Part shown: positions 8,522-16,940 of the stretch, one piece after another
How the letters are laid out: the number at the start of each line of letters is the position of its first letter
Position numbering within the stretch: position 1 is the stretch's first letter
Assembly (NCBI GenBank): GCA_030142905.1
Contig: JASJOG010000190.1
Coordinates: 248,001 to 312,000, forward strand
Reading direction: 5' to 3'
Source: Heliopora coerulea
Lineage: Eukaryota > Cnidaria > Anthozoa > Scleralcyonacea > Helioporidae
Length of the DNA: 64,000 nucleotides
The notes under the pieces: generated by a model
What the model saw: only the letters and a program-made list of their open reading frames with translations
Told to the model about the DNA's origin: nothing
The model's database searches: none
Position numbers and translations under genes: made by a program

Positions 8522-8688
8522 CCCTCCCTCCCTCCCTATCAAAGCGTAAAGCTGAAGTGAAAACGGATTAGTGAGTGAAACACGATGTAGGTGATGGTAT
8601 AGTTCGGTGCGTTCCTAACAATATCTTCGTCCGGTTGGCCGCCACACACAGCGCTAGCTATAAAAATGCTATAGTCCTTACGCCTCCT

Positions 8689-8808
8689 GTCTACGACCAT
8701 ACCACCGGGAAAGCACCGGTTCTCGTCAGATCACCGAAGTTAAGCCCGGTCGGGCGGAGTTAGTACTTGGATGGGTGACCGCCTGGGAATACCCCGTGTT
8801 GTAGTCTT
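8689..8808 (+). rRNA. 5S: 5S rRNA copy 3
   Basis: Identical to copy 1. Confidence 0.97.
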
Positions 8809-8916
8809 TGTTTGCCGAACAATAAAGTACGCTACAGCAACGTCCGCTGACCAAAACGAACCACAACATGTTTGTCGGCGTTTTTCGTTCTTAAACTGAT
8901 TTTTTTCCTTTTCGCT

Positions 8917-8941
8917 ATCGCTTCTCGGCCTATTGGCTAAG
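8917..8941 (+). pseudogene. U2: U2 5' fragment (nt 1-25) before A1
   Basis: Ends ...GGCTAAG where element A1 begins. It carries A instead of C at nt 16 (CCTATTGG). Confidence 0.95.
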
Positions 8942-9353
8942 TGACTGAGCGATCGCAGTTGGAGTTCATCGAGATTTCTACTGTTCTACTTCGAAGCCTG
9001 CGCAGTTCTACGAGCGTCCGTCGATCGTTTGTTCGTGAGTACTTTTTCTGGTTTTGTGACTTTTTGGTACTTTTTGAGGGGTCTAGAGTGGACGCATGCT
9101 AGGTGGAGTCCTCCCCTTAACACTCTAGACTCTCTCTGGTCCTCTCTCCGGCTTACTGGGTAAGCCAGTCGTGGTTTTGGTCCTGTGCATACGTGGTTCC
9201 TGTGGTGCACTATCGTTTTGGCACACTCGACCTTGTGGACATCCAACCGTCCTCCTCCCACAACTCTTGGAGCGGAATCCAGGTTTACTTACCAAAGTAC
9301 CTGTTCGTAAACTCAACAACTGTGAGTTAGCTATTATTTTTTGCATATTTAGT
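8942..9353 (+). other. Element A1 5' UTR with structured uORF
   Basis: The leader starts with TGACTGAGCGATCG, shared with B, and contains TTCTACGAG, shared with B and D. A perfect inverted repeat GTCTAGAGTG (9081-9090) / CACTCTAGAC (9121-9130) encloses GCATGCT and an inner GGAG-TC-CTCC hairpin. An 11-codon uORF (ATG at 9096 to TAG at 9126) sits inside it. E, D and probably B have an equivalent hairpin with changed but still paired arms. Confidence 0.65.
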
Positions 9354-11120
9354 ATGGCCATTCCGTACTCAAATAGAGTGGCCATCGCCGAGTTTCCCGA
9401 GCTCGCACTCAAAAACCAGCCCCGGGTCACTCCTAAAGAGGTCTGGGCCGACTTTTCTAACCAAGCCGCCCCGCTCTTGAATTATTTCGAGTGTATCCAA
9501 TTGATATCCGCCTCGAAATTACGTATCCTTTTCCCCAGTGCCACCCTCATGGAAGACAGCCTCGCGGAAGGCCTTACCTTTCGTGGTCACCCTTTGGCCC
9601 TCACCCCGATCTCCACCAGAAAATGGATCTCGGTGCAAAGACTTCCTTATGGCATCCCACTGGATGAAGTGAAACGGGTCTTGAACCCGTTTGGTAACAT
9701 CTTTCACGCCAAACATGAGTTCATGGAAGGCGTTGCTACTGGCACCATCTCGGTGCAAATGGAGGTGAAAGCGAACATTCCTTCCAAGGTTATGATTAAA
9801 GGCCATTCTTGCCTTATATTTTATAACGGGCAGCAAAGAACTTGCTTCATTTGTCAAGCCCCTGATCATTTGACTAAGAACTGTCCCCGACGTAAAGGAC
9901 AGTCCACCATGCGGGATAACCACCCCGCGTCCCAGCCTTCCACATCTCAGGAACGGGACCACCACCCGCCAATCCACCACCAACGATCTGAGGAGGTGGC
10001 AACAACTGAACATGCCGACCTTCCCTTAGACAGCTCCCAAACAAATGAACACGAGCCTGGAGCGGAGCCCCAGGAACAAGAGGCAATACCCCCAGACTCC
10101 CACCAACAACAGGAGTCAGTGGAGCTGGTCCCTTGCCCACCTACTGACCCTTCCGTCGATACCAACTCCCAGGAACAGGAGGCACCAACCCAAGACTCCC
10201 ACCAACAACAGGAGTCCGAGGAGCTGGTCACGTGCTTACCTACTGACCCTCCCGTAGATTCCAACTCGGTTGTGCCCACAGACCAAGATGAAAACGCATC
10301 GACTGAGGACGCTGTTCATTTACCCTCAGCATCCGACTCCACCTTACCAACTGAGAGTCAGGAACAAAGTGATTCACAAGTTCCAACCTCTCCACAAATC
10401 ACCTCCCCAACTACAGGGGATGATCAGCCATCCACACCATTGGCAGAACCCAACCCTTCCGAACAGCTGTACGTCAGCACAACATATAGTGCAGCGTGTG
10501 TCATCCCCACAGTCGTGATGGCAACCGACCTGCTGCAGTTAGAGCAGCTGGCCCCACCCGACGATGAGACCCTCTCCAACTCTACACCCCAACGCACGTC
10601 GTCGCGAGCTGTTACTTCCACCACCAGCTCCCACACTGCCAAAGGCGTCTCTTCGGTCATCCCCCCCGGAGGCAACGATATCCCAACGCGGAAATCTAGG
10701 CGGTCTAAACAGGCCGAGACAGCGCGCCGCAAGAGCGCAAACCATCCCAAATCATCTAACCCCCCCAAAAACCCCCCCAATACCCCCCATTCCCCTGTGA
10801 CGCGGCGAAACCTCGGTAAAAGACCAAATGCGGCTATGACGTCAAGCTTTAACCCTACGGCACGGAAATCCACATCCCCGAGCCTAGCGGGTACTGGAAT
10901 TTCGGCAAGATTACTGGAAAAACGGAAAAAACCCAATGTTATAAATGTTGATTACGTACCACAAGTTTCTACTCAGAACGCATTTGACTTCCTCGCCACT
11001 TTGAGCGAGGAAGAGGAAAGACCTTTCCTGACTTCTTCAGGGAACTTTCTCCCAGACTCCCCAGTGAGGGATCAGCCACTTCGGCCCAGACCAGCCCTGC
11101 CCCAGGACTCTGGCGAATAA
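9354..11120 (+). CDS. Element A1 ORF1, RRM-like/CCHC protein, 588 aa
   Basis: I chose the ATG at 9354 because the protein then begins MAIPYSNR, matching MAVPYSNR at the start of the E ORF1; the frame is open upstream to 9171 but has no earlier ATG. Residues about 10-85 form a conserved block (PELALK...FECIQL...FRGHP). Residues 90-150 resemble an RRM (RLPYGIP; TGTISVQM). The knuckle is C154-x2-C157-x4-H162-x4-C167. The rest is Pro/Ser/Gln-rich with a 33-residue tandem repeat, then a basic patch (RKSRRSKQ). It is expected to coat element RNA. It differs from A2/A3 by at least one residue (PPDD versus PPDE). Confidence 0.9.
   Translation: MAIPYSNRVAIAEFPELALKNQPRVTPKEVWADFSNQAAPLLNYFECIQLISASKLRILFPSATLMEDSLAEGLTFRGHPLALTPISTRKWISVQRLPYGIPLDEVKRVLNPFGNIFHAKHEFMEGVATGTISVQMEVKANIPSKVMIKGHSCLIFYNGQQRTCFICQAPDHLTKNCPRRKGQSTMRDNHPASQPSTSQERDHHPPIHHQRSEEVATTEHADLPLDSSQTNEHEPGAEPQEQEAIPPDSHQQQESVELVPCPPTDPSVDTNSQEQEAPTQDSHQQQESEELVTCLPTDPPVDSNSVVPTDQDENASTEDAVHLPSASDSTLPTESQEQSDSQVPTSPQITSPTTGDDQPSTPLAEPNPSEQLYVSTTYSAACVIPTVVMATDLLQLEQLAPPDDETLSNSTPQRTSSRAVTSTTSSHTAKGVSSVIPPGGNDIPTRKSRRSKQAETARRKSANHPKSSNPPKNPPNTPHSPVTRRNLGKRPNAAMTSSFNPTARKSTSPSLAGTGISARLLEKRKKPNVINVDYVPQVSTQNAFDFLATLSEEEERPFLTSSGNFLPDSPVRDQPLRPRPALPQDSGE
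10068..10265 (+). repeat. 99-bp tandem duplication inside A1 ORF1
   Basis: Units 10068-10166 and 10167-10265 encode two copies of a 33-residue segment (QEQEA...DSHQQQES...ELV...TDP.VD). The same duplication is present in A2 and A3, so it predates their spread. Confidence 0.9.
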
Positions 11121-11174
11121 GAAATATAGTAAAAGTAATAATTAGTAGTAGTAGTAATCGTAGTAATAATAGAA
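11121..11174 (+). other. Stop-saturated linker between A1 ORF1 and ORF2
   Basis: A 54-nt spacer rich in TAG and TAA (for example TTAGTAGTAGTAGTAATCG) that closes the frames immediately before the ORF2 ATG. It may favour termination followed by reinitiation. The same linker is in A2 (36834-36887) and A3 (44245-44298). Confidence 0.6.
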
Positions 11175-14100
11175 ATGATCAACTTTATCACAATTAATGT
11201 GCAAGGTTTACGCACACTTGCACACCGTCAAGCTTTACTAACCTGGCTCAATAATCTCGGGCCAGACATTATTTGTCTCCAAGAGACCCACGCTACATCT
11301 GACAGGGAGTGCCGAGACTGGTTCTCCGCCACTAATGCATGCAATCAAAAATACAAATATAAATGTACCTCATCCCCCGGAACAGCGCGCAGCTCTGGGG
11401 TTGCCATCCTATATAAACCCTGCTTTCAGGAGGTTAAGAGTTATAGAGATGAGGCCGGTCGTTTAGTCGTTGCGGAATTCAGCCGAGACGATTTAAACTT
11501 CCAGGTCGTGTGTCTATATGGGCCCAATAAGCCAGAAGAAGGCACTGCATTCTTTGAGGCTCTATATCCGGTTATAGACCCTGATATACCGGTGTTGGTT
11601 GCTGGAGACTTCAACACGGTGGTAGACCCCCGTCTGGATCGCTTTGGGTGCAATCCAGACTCGCCGTGGGCGTATAACTGGCCCCCGGCCTTGGCGAATC
11701 TGACGGAGGCGTTCGAGCTCTGCGATGCCTGGCGCGATAAGCACCCAGGAGTAGCGGAGTTCACATGGCGCCGCCCTAATGGTTCCCAGGGGTCCCGGAT
11801 CGACATGATCTGGTTGCCCGAACGGTATATGGGACTTGTCTCGTCGGTGGGGATTTTTCCCTTTTTCCGCTCGGATCACTCTTATGTGCATCTCGAGTTC
11901 GACCTTCCATCAGCAGTCGAGCGAGGCAAGGGTCTCTGGAAATTCAACACGTCTCATCTGTCCGACGAGGCCTTTTGTTCGGAAATCGCACGATTTTGGT
12001 CCGATTGGCGTTCTGAGACTGGTCGCTTCCAATCTCTCTCGTCCTGGTGGGATGCAGGAAAGGTCCGTTTGAAACGACTGATTCGCCAACTATCGCGTGC
12101 GTCGTCCCGTGGTAAGAAGCGTAAGATCCAAGAGTTGAATGCAGCAGTTGCCGATATACAGAAACGGATAAACGACGGTGAACAGCTCCCCGGTCTGTTG
12201 GAAGAAAAGAAGGCAGAGCTGGCATCCGAACTTCTCACGGAAGCGAAGGGAGCACAGCTGCGTGCCAACATCAGGTGGGCGGAAGAAGGGGAGTCGTCTT
12301 CGGCGTACTTCTTGCGTCAAGAGAAAGTCCGTGGTCAGCGAAGGCTCATCCGAGCCATTCGTCGGTCTGATGGCCAGATCGTTAAATCGACAAAGGACAT
12401 ACTTGGCGTCTGGAGGGACTTCTATTTCCGACTGTTCTCCTCGCAACATCTGGAGGATCAAGAACAAGGGGCTTTCCTTTCAAGCCTCGAGCGGAAGTTG
12501 TCCGTTGCCGAGACCGAGTCATGTGAGGGCGACCTCACGGAGGACGAGTGCTTACGGGCACTAAAGCAGATGGCATCCTCCAAAGCACCTGGGGTGGATG
12601 GTCTTCCGGCCGAGTTCTACGTTCGGTTCTGGAGCCTCCTGGGTCCTGACCTCGTCAGGGTGCTAAACTCGTGTTACCGTCGTGGCCGTTTGTCCATGTC
12701 CCAGCGCTCTGGTGCAATAACGCTCTTGTACAAGAAAGGAGATCTCTTGGACACAGCGAATTGGCGTCCCATCACCTTGCTGTGTGTGGACTACAAGATC
12801 GCTGCCAAAGCGTTGTCTAATCGCCTCCTCGGGGTAATTGGTTCCGTGGTATCGCCCGACCAAACTTGTGGCGTTCCCGGCCGGTTCATAGGGGAGAACG
12901 TACGTCTGCTCCACGACGTCGTAGATTACGCCTCACGGGAGGCGGTGCCAGCAGCAATTTTGTCCCTTGATCAGGAAAAAGCCTTCGATCGGGTCGAGTG
13001 GCCCTACTTGGAGAAGGTTCTGGTCGAGATGGGATTTGGACCATCCTTTAGGTCTTGGGTTAGGCTTCTGTACACCGACGTGTACAGCCAAGTTATCGTA
13101 AATGGCTTTGCCACAGAGCTATTTCCGATATCTCGGGGGGTACGGCAGGGTTGCCCACTTTCTCCCCTACTTTACGTCCTCGTTGCCGAGTCATTGGCGT
13201 GCGCGATCCGCGCCGACCACAACATCGTCGGGTTCCCCCTCCCCGGAGGGCGGGAACATGCGAAGATCGTGCAATACGCTGATGACACTTCCATCTTGGT
13301 AACGACGGATTCGTCGGTCCTCGCTTTGGTGGAGTTGTTCGGGAAGTACGAGAAAGCCTCGGGAGCAAAGCTGAACCTTGGCAAATGCCATGGTTTGGTT
13401 TTGGGACCGTGGCGGAACCGTACTTCTTTCCCAGTGGCCTTTCGGTGGTCTTCCAGTCACATAGTGGCTCTAGGTAGCCGTCTCGACATCGACGGCAACC
13501 AAAACTGGGAGCCCCAGGTGACAAAGCTTTCTTCTGTCCTTAACTCTTGGCAGGGCCGTTCCCTTTCGTTCCGGGGGCGCGCGCTAATAGTTAATGTATT
13601 AGGTTTAAGTGTTTTTTGGTATTTGTTTAATGTAGTTTCTGTTCCTAACGACTTAATAAAAAATATTAATAAACTTATATATCCTTTCATTTGGCAGAAA
13701 AAAAGAGAGTGGCTCAGCAGGGACACAGTCTCACAGCCTTTAACTAGGGGGGGGTTACGGGTTGTGGACATCACCCACAAGGTTCTTTCCTTCCGGATCT
13801 GCTGGGCCAAACGCTTCTTACTCGGTGAGAAGCGCAGTTGGCATTCTTTTTTCCGTCACCACCTCCGCCGAGCCTTCCTTGCGGAACCCGTCAGCCGTGC
13901 CTTTAATTTACGGCAGGTCGGCGACTCTACGTTGAGGCGTCTCCCGCCCTTTTATCGCGAGGTGCTCTCTGCGTGGCTTCAAGTTGGCGGCCACCACGCC
14001 CCCGGGGGCTGGGTGATCCCGTGCACGGGTGCTGACCCACTCGACCTGGCCAATGTTTCTGCGCGGGAGACTTACGCCATCTTGCTCAGGAACAAAGGTA

Positions 14101-14699
14101 CAGAGAACCGTTGCGTCGAGAAGTTTTCCGCTCTGGGAGTGGAGTGGCACACCGTGTGGAAGAACCTGGACCAGCTTCGACACGACCGTGCGGCCCTCGA
14201 TACCTCGTGGCTTGTTGCGCACGGCGTGCTTCCAACAGCGGACCGTCTACTTCGGTTTGGTATGTCGGTGTCTCCTTGGTGCCACTGTGGTCGCAGAGAG
14301 TCACTTGAGCACCTTTTCGTAGAGTGTTCTTTTGCATGCAAGCTGATCGACTGGTTCCACGCCCTGGAGTCGAACTACAGGTCATCGTTACCACGCCCAA
14401 CATCGTGCGAAATCCGCTTTGGTTTCAGATCGGCGGATAAAATCCCGGCTGGATTTTCGGTACTGATGGCCTTGGTGAGGCACCAGGTTTGGTTGGCTCG
14501 GAACTTCCATCGCTTTCAGGGTTTTCAGCCGGAGCCCCGGTACTCGCTGGATCGAGTAAAGGCGTCTTTCCGTTTCCTGGCGCGAATCCAACAGCGACAC
14601 GTTCTTCGCTCCACCTTCGAGGAACAATGGCTAGCCGGGGGCGTCCTGGGTACGGTCTTGGGTGATGGTACGCTGGCGTTCCCTGATGAGCTACGGTAA
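11175..14699 (+). CDS. Element A1 ORF2: APE endonuclease / reverse transcriptase, 1174 aa
   Basis: APE endonuclease motifs are QE37T, GD145FN147, RID210 and SD234H235. RT motifs are SKAPGVDG near 470-477, WRPITLL near 530, motif A SLD599QEKAFD605, motif B RQGCPLSPLLY near 658-668, and YADD at 701-704. The C-terminal knuckle is C1036-x-C1038-x7-H1046-x4-C1051. All catalytic residues are present and the frame is intact. The expected role is to nick U2 near nt 25 and prime cDNA synthesis there. The RT and linker regions are very close to E, whereas the ORF1 proteins differ far more. About 13,590-13,690 is conspicuously AT-rich against a GC-rich background. Confidence 0.96.
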   Translation: MINFITINVQGLRTLAHRQALLTWLNNLGPDIICLQETHATSDRECRDWFSATNACNQKYKYKCTSSPGTARSSGVAILYKPCFQEVKSYRDEAGRLVVAEFSRDDLNFQVVCLYGPNKPEEGTAFFEALYPVIDPDIPVLVAGDFNTVVDPRLDRFGCNPDSPWAYNWPPALANLTEAFELCDAWRDKHPGVAEFTWRRPNGSQGSRIDMIWLPERYMGLVSSVGIFPFFRSDHSYVHLEFDLPSAVERGKGLWKFNTSHLSDEAFCSEIARFWSDWRSETGRFQSLSSWWDAGKVRLKRLIRQLSRASSRGKKRKIQELNAAVADIQKRINDGEQLPGLLEEKKAELASELLTEAKGAQLRANIRWAEEGESSSAYFLRQEKVRGQRRLIRAIRRSDGQIVKSTKDILGVWRDFYFRLFSSQHLEDQEQGAFLSSLERKLSVAETESCEGDLTEDECLRALKQMASSKAPGVDGLPAEFYVRFWSLLGPDLVRVLNSCYRRGRLSMSQRSGAITLLYKKGDLLDTANWRPITLLCVDYKIAAKALSNRLLGVIGSVVSPDQTCGVPGRFIGENVRLLHDVVDYASREAVPAAILSLDQEKAFDRVEWPYLEKVLVEMGFGPSFRSWVRLLYTDVYSQVIVNGFATELFPISRGVRQGCPLSPLLYVLVAESLACAIRADHNIVGFPLPGGREHAKIVQYADDTSILVTTDSSVLALVELFGKYEKASGAKLNLGKCHGLVLGPWRNRTSFPVAFRWSSSHIVALGSRLDIDGNQNWEPQVTKLSSVLNSWQGRSLSFRGRALIVNVLGLSVFWYLFNVVSVPNDLIKNINKLIYPFIWQKKREWLSRDTVSQPLTRGGLRVVDITHKVLSFRICWAKRFLLGEKRSWHSFFRHHLRRAFLAEPVSRAFNLRQVGDSTLRRLPPFYREVLSAWLQVGGHHAPGGWVIPCTGADPLDLANVSARETYAILLRNKGTENRCVEKFSALGVEWHTVWKNLDQLRHDRAALDTSWLVAHGVLPTADRLLRFGMSVSPWCHCGRRESLEHLFVECSFACKLIDWFHALESNYRSSLPRPTSCEIRFGFRSADKIPAGFSVLMALVRHQVWLARNFHRFQGFQPEPRYSLDRVKASFRFLARIQQRHVLRSTFEEQWLAGGVLGTVLGDGTLAFPDELR

Positions 14700-15209
14700 G
14701 TTAAGTTCTCTTCTAGAGGCCTACGATCCCTGGAAAGACCATACTTCAAGGCGTCGGTCGCCCCCTCCGGGGCTGATCGGCGGATCAAGGCAGCGCCCGA
14801 TGACTCAGTCGGGACTTCTGGTGAGTCTTTGTAGCTAATTAATTAATTAATTAATTCTAATGTAGTTAAAAGGCATTGCCCGGTTGCCGGGAATACCGAC
14901 ATCGCGCGGGGCTTTCCCGAGCGATGATGGGTCTGCGGACCTCCACGAAATTTCATGCCATTCACAACGAACTTGGTTCCACCTCACCCCCTGGCTGGCG
15001 GTAGTTACTTCTGCTTCCGCTTCGTTGGGGGATCACAATGTCTTTCAGGCATCGGAGAGGGTTTCGCGAGCCCTTTTGGTCTGAGTACCTAGCGATATGG
15101 TACCTCCGTGATGTTTCATCCTGTTGCACACGGCTCCATGGTTAGCGTGCACCGTCGCTAACCCGTACCGAAAGGTACAAGGCTGTACAGGAATGTTGAA
15201 ACTAAAAAC
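14700..15209 (+). promoter_or_regulatory. Element A1 3' UTR with conserved RNA domain
   Basis: An AATT microsatellite (about 14836-14856) is followed by modules shared with B, D and E. These are GGTCTGCGGACC (14930-14941); a hairpin presenting TAGTTACTTCTGCTT between GCGG and CCGC (about 14999-15019); a GGGTTTCGCGAGCCC hairpin; and GAGTACC/GGTACCTC (15083-15106). The terminal domain is 15113-15202: GTTTCA/TGAAAC and TCCTG/CAGGA stems, then TTGCAC (15124-15129) opposite A15187, then ACGGC/GCTGT enclosing GGTTAGCG/CGCTAACC and a GTACC-GAAA-GGTAC hairpin. This is probably the RT recognition region. Confidence 0.75.
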
Positions 15210-15374
15210 AAGATCAAGTGTAGTATCTGTTCTTATCAGCTTAATATCTGGTATGCCAGGCAACGCCTGGCTCATATATTAAACTGATTTTTGGACCTCG
15301 GCCATGGGATTGAAGCTTGCTTCACCCTGGCCACGGGTTGTCTCGGTCTTGCACTAAATCCGAGTACGGCCCCT
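15210..15374 (+). pseudogene. U2: U2 3' fragment (nt 23/26-187) after A1
   Basis: Starts AAGATCAAGTG; AAG may be a 3-bp target duplication. Confidence 0.93.
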
Positions 15375-15768
15375 TCCCCAAAGGGGAAGAACAACAATAA
15401 CAATTGAAATGATATGAAAGGAAAACGGTCAGAGCAGCAAGTAATGTGTTTTGTGCGATTACATTTCAGGTCAGCTTTGAATGTGTCCCTGGAGACGAAG
15501 CGCCGTGTCTGTGGAGAGCATGATGCGGACAAGGTTGGCTGCTTGGCGATTGCAAGGAACGACAAGATGACGAACCATCGCCCGCCCGCCCGCCCGCCCG
15601 CCCGCCCACCCACAGTTCGAAGGAGTAGCGAAGGAAATGCTAGAGATAAAACATGGTAGGTAATCATCTCAGTCATTCCTAGCTAAGTTGATGCACCAAG
15701 CAACGTTCCTACCACATGCGACAGTGTGAAATGAACCAATCAAAACGTTGCCTTTCGCCGGAAAACGC

Positions 15769-15857
15769 ATACTTACCTGACGCGAGAGGTACTTTGATCA
15801 CGAAGGAAGTCCTCTCAGGATGAGGCCCTCTCATTGCACTTCGATTGGGTTGACTCC

Positions 15858-15889
<32 letters not shown>

Positions 15890-15932
15890 TATAATTTCTG
15901 GTAGTGGGGACCTGCGTTCGCGCTCGTCCCCT
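15769..15932 (+). ncRNA. U1: U1 snRNA copy 4
   Basis: Identical to copy 2. Confidence 0.97.
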
Positions 15933-16099
15933 CCCTCCCTCCCTCCCTATCAAAGCGTAAAGCTGAAGTGAAAACGGATTAGTGAGTGAAACACGATGTA
16001 GGTGATGGTATAGTTCGGTGCGTTCCTAACAATATCTTCGTCCGGTTGGCCGCCACACACAGCGCTAGCTATAAAAATGCTATAGTCCTTACGCCTCCT

Positions 16100-16191
16100 G
16101 TCTACGACCATACCACCGGGAAAGCACCGGTTCTCGTCAGATCACCGAAGTTAAGCCCGGTCGGGCGGAGTTAGTACTTGGATGGGTGACC
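16100..16191 (+). pseudogene. 5S: 5S rRNA copy 4, truncated at nt 92
   Basis: Normal to GGATGGGTGACC, then replaced by element F. It loses the last 28 nt, including the 3' strand of the terminal stem. Confidence 0.95.
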
Positions 16192-16940
16192 CGCCATGGT
16201 TCGCTTGTTCAAGGCTAGCTCCGGAGTGAATTCACACATCACAGTGGTTGATGACATAGGACGATATGGGAACCGGTGTAAGACTGCCACAAATTGGCCA
16301 GAAGTAAGGACTTAAATTGGAAGCAAGACTAAGAGTATGAAATACGGACTATGAAATTAGAATATCCCAAGGAAAATTGAATAACTGTGTCGCAAAAAGC
16401 GTGCAGACCAGGACTTCCATTAGGAAGAATTTCACCGAACAAAAAAAAGTGTACGGTTAATAGAAAAACAGACAAAACCGTTGTACCGGGAAATGGGGGA
16501 ATCCTTGTACTACAGCTGGTTGGGTCGCTACAACAAAAAGTGGGGTTAAAAAAATCTGGAAAATCAGGACATTCAGCATGAAAAACGGACTAACGAACCT
16601 TGAACATCCATGAAACTTCGGATACTCTGGCCGCGAAAAGTACCAGAAACCGGACTTCCTTCGGGAAGAATACCAGAATTAGTACCAGATGTGGTTAAAC
16701 AAGTGTTAACGTCGGAGTCATAGTGAGAGTATGGCCTCGGGAGCTTGCGTACATAGTGAGAGTATGGAAACAAGAACAGTGTCTTCTCGGATAAAAAGAC
16801 GATAAAATGTAGGTCCAATTAGAACTCAGAACGAAACATATGTAACACCGATTTAAGGCAGTGCGCCTAGAGTGTCAATAAGTGGAATATGTGTAAGTGT
16901 AAGTTTAAGACCTCTCTAGTAGAGGATGTAAATCCAAAAC
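16192..16940 (+). mobile_element. Element F: non-coding insert replacing the 5S 3' end to U2 nt 25
   Basis: About 749 bp with no convincing ORF; the longest ATG frame at the left edge (16195) is 39 codons. The right end CCAAAAC-AAG-ATCAAG is the same U2 junction as A, B, D and E. The left end lies inside 5S, so about 161 bp of the array (28 nt of 5S, the spacer, 25 nt of U2) is missing. Internally it looks dimeric: related segments start at 16334 and 16575 (241 bp apart), each with a CTTCC/GGAAG hairpin, and CATAGTGAGAGTATGG occurs at 16719 and 16752. It could be a SINE-like passenger of the U2 machinery, or a 5'-truncated unknown element. Confidence 0.65.

Larger units (their letters stand above)
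6081..8941 (+). repeat. Tandem U1-5S-U2 units, 1,140-bp period
   Basis: Three successive units, the third cut by element A1 in U2. The period is 1,140 bp (5S starts 6409, 7549, 8689) and the copies appear identical. Each unit has U1 (164 nt), a 167-bp spacer starting with a TCCC microsatellite, 5S (120 nt), a 108-bp spacer, U2 (about 187 nt), and a 394-bp spacer containing a CCCG microsatellite. The same unit recurs between all elements to the end of the window. Confidence 0.97.
8942..15209 (+). mobile_element. Element A1: complete two-ORF U2-specific non-LTR retrotransposon
   Basis: A 6,268-bp element inserted in U2 between nt 25 and 26. It starts TGACTGAGCGATCG and ends ...AAAAAC, followed by AAG-ATCAAG of U2. 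AAG occurs at both junctions, so any target duplication is about 3 bp. There is no poly(A) tail. Both ORFs are open. U2-specific APE-type elements of the Tx1 group are known (Keshi is one such name as I recall it); membership needs a database comparison. Confidence 0.93.

Noticed and set aside
8942..9080. HDV-like self-cleaving ribozyme at the 5' ends of A, E or G
   Set aside because: I could not build the nested double pseudoknot by eye; left to a covariance search.
9171..9353. N-terminal extension of A ORF1 (61 codons)
   Set aside because: No ATG; the E protein starts at the residue aligned with ATG 9354, and the extension lies in the leader.
15001..15020. Similarity of the GTAGTTACTTCTGCTTC loop to the U2 segment GTAGTATCTGTTCTTATC as a target-pairing device
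   Set aside because: Only the first GTAGT matches well; the rest needs gaps and has the same, not complementary, polarity.
16195..16314. 39-codon ORF at the left edge of F
   Set aside because: Short, no recognisable domain, and the rest of F has frequent stops in all frames.
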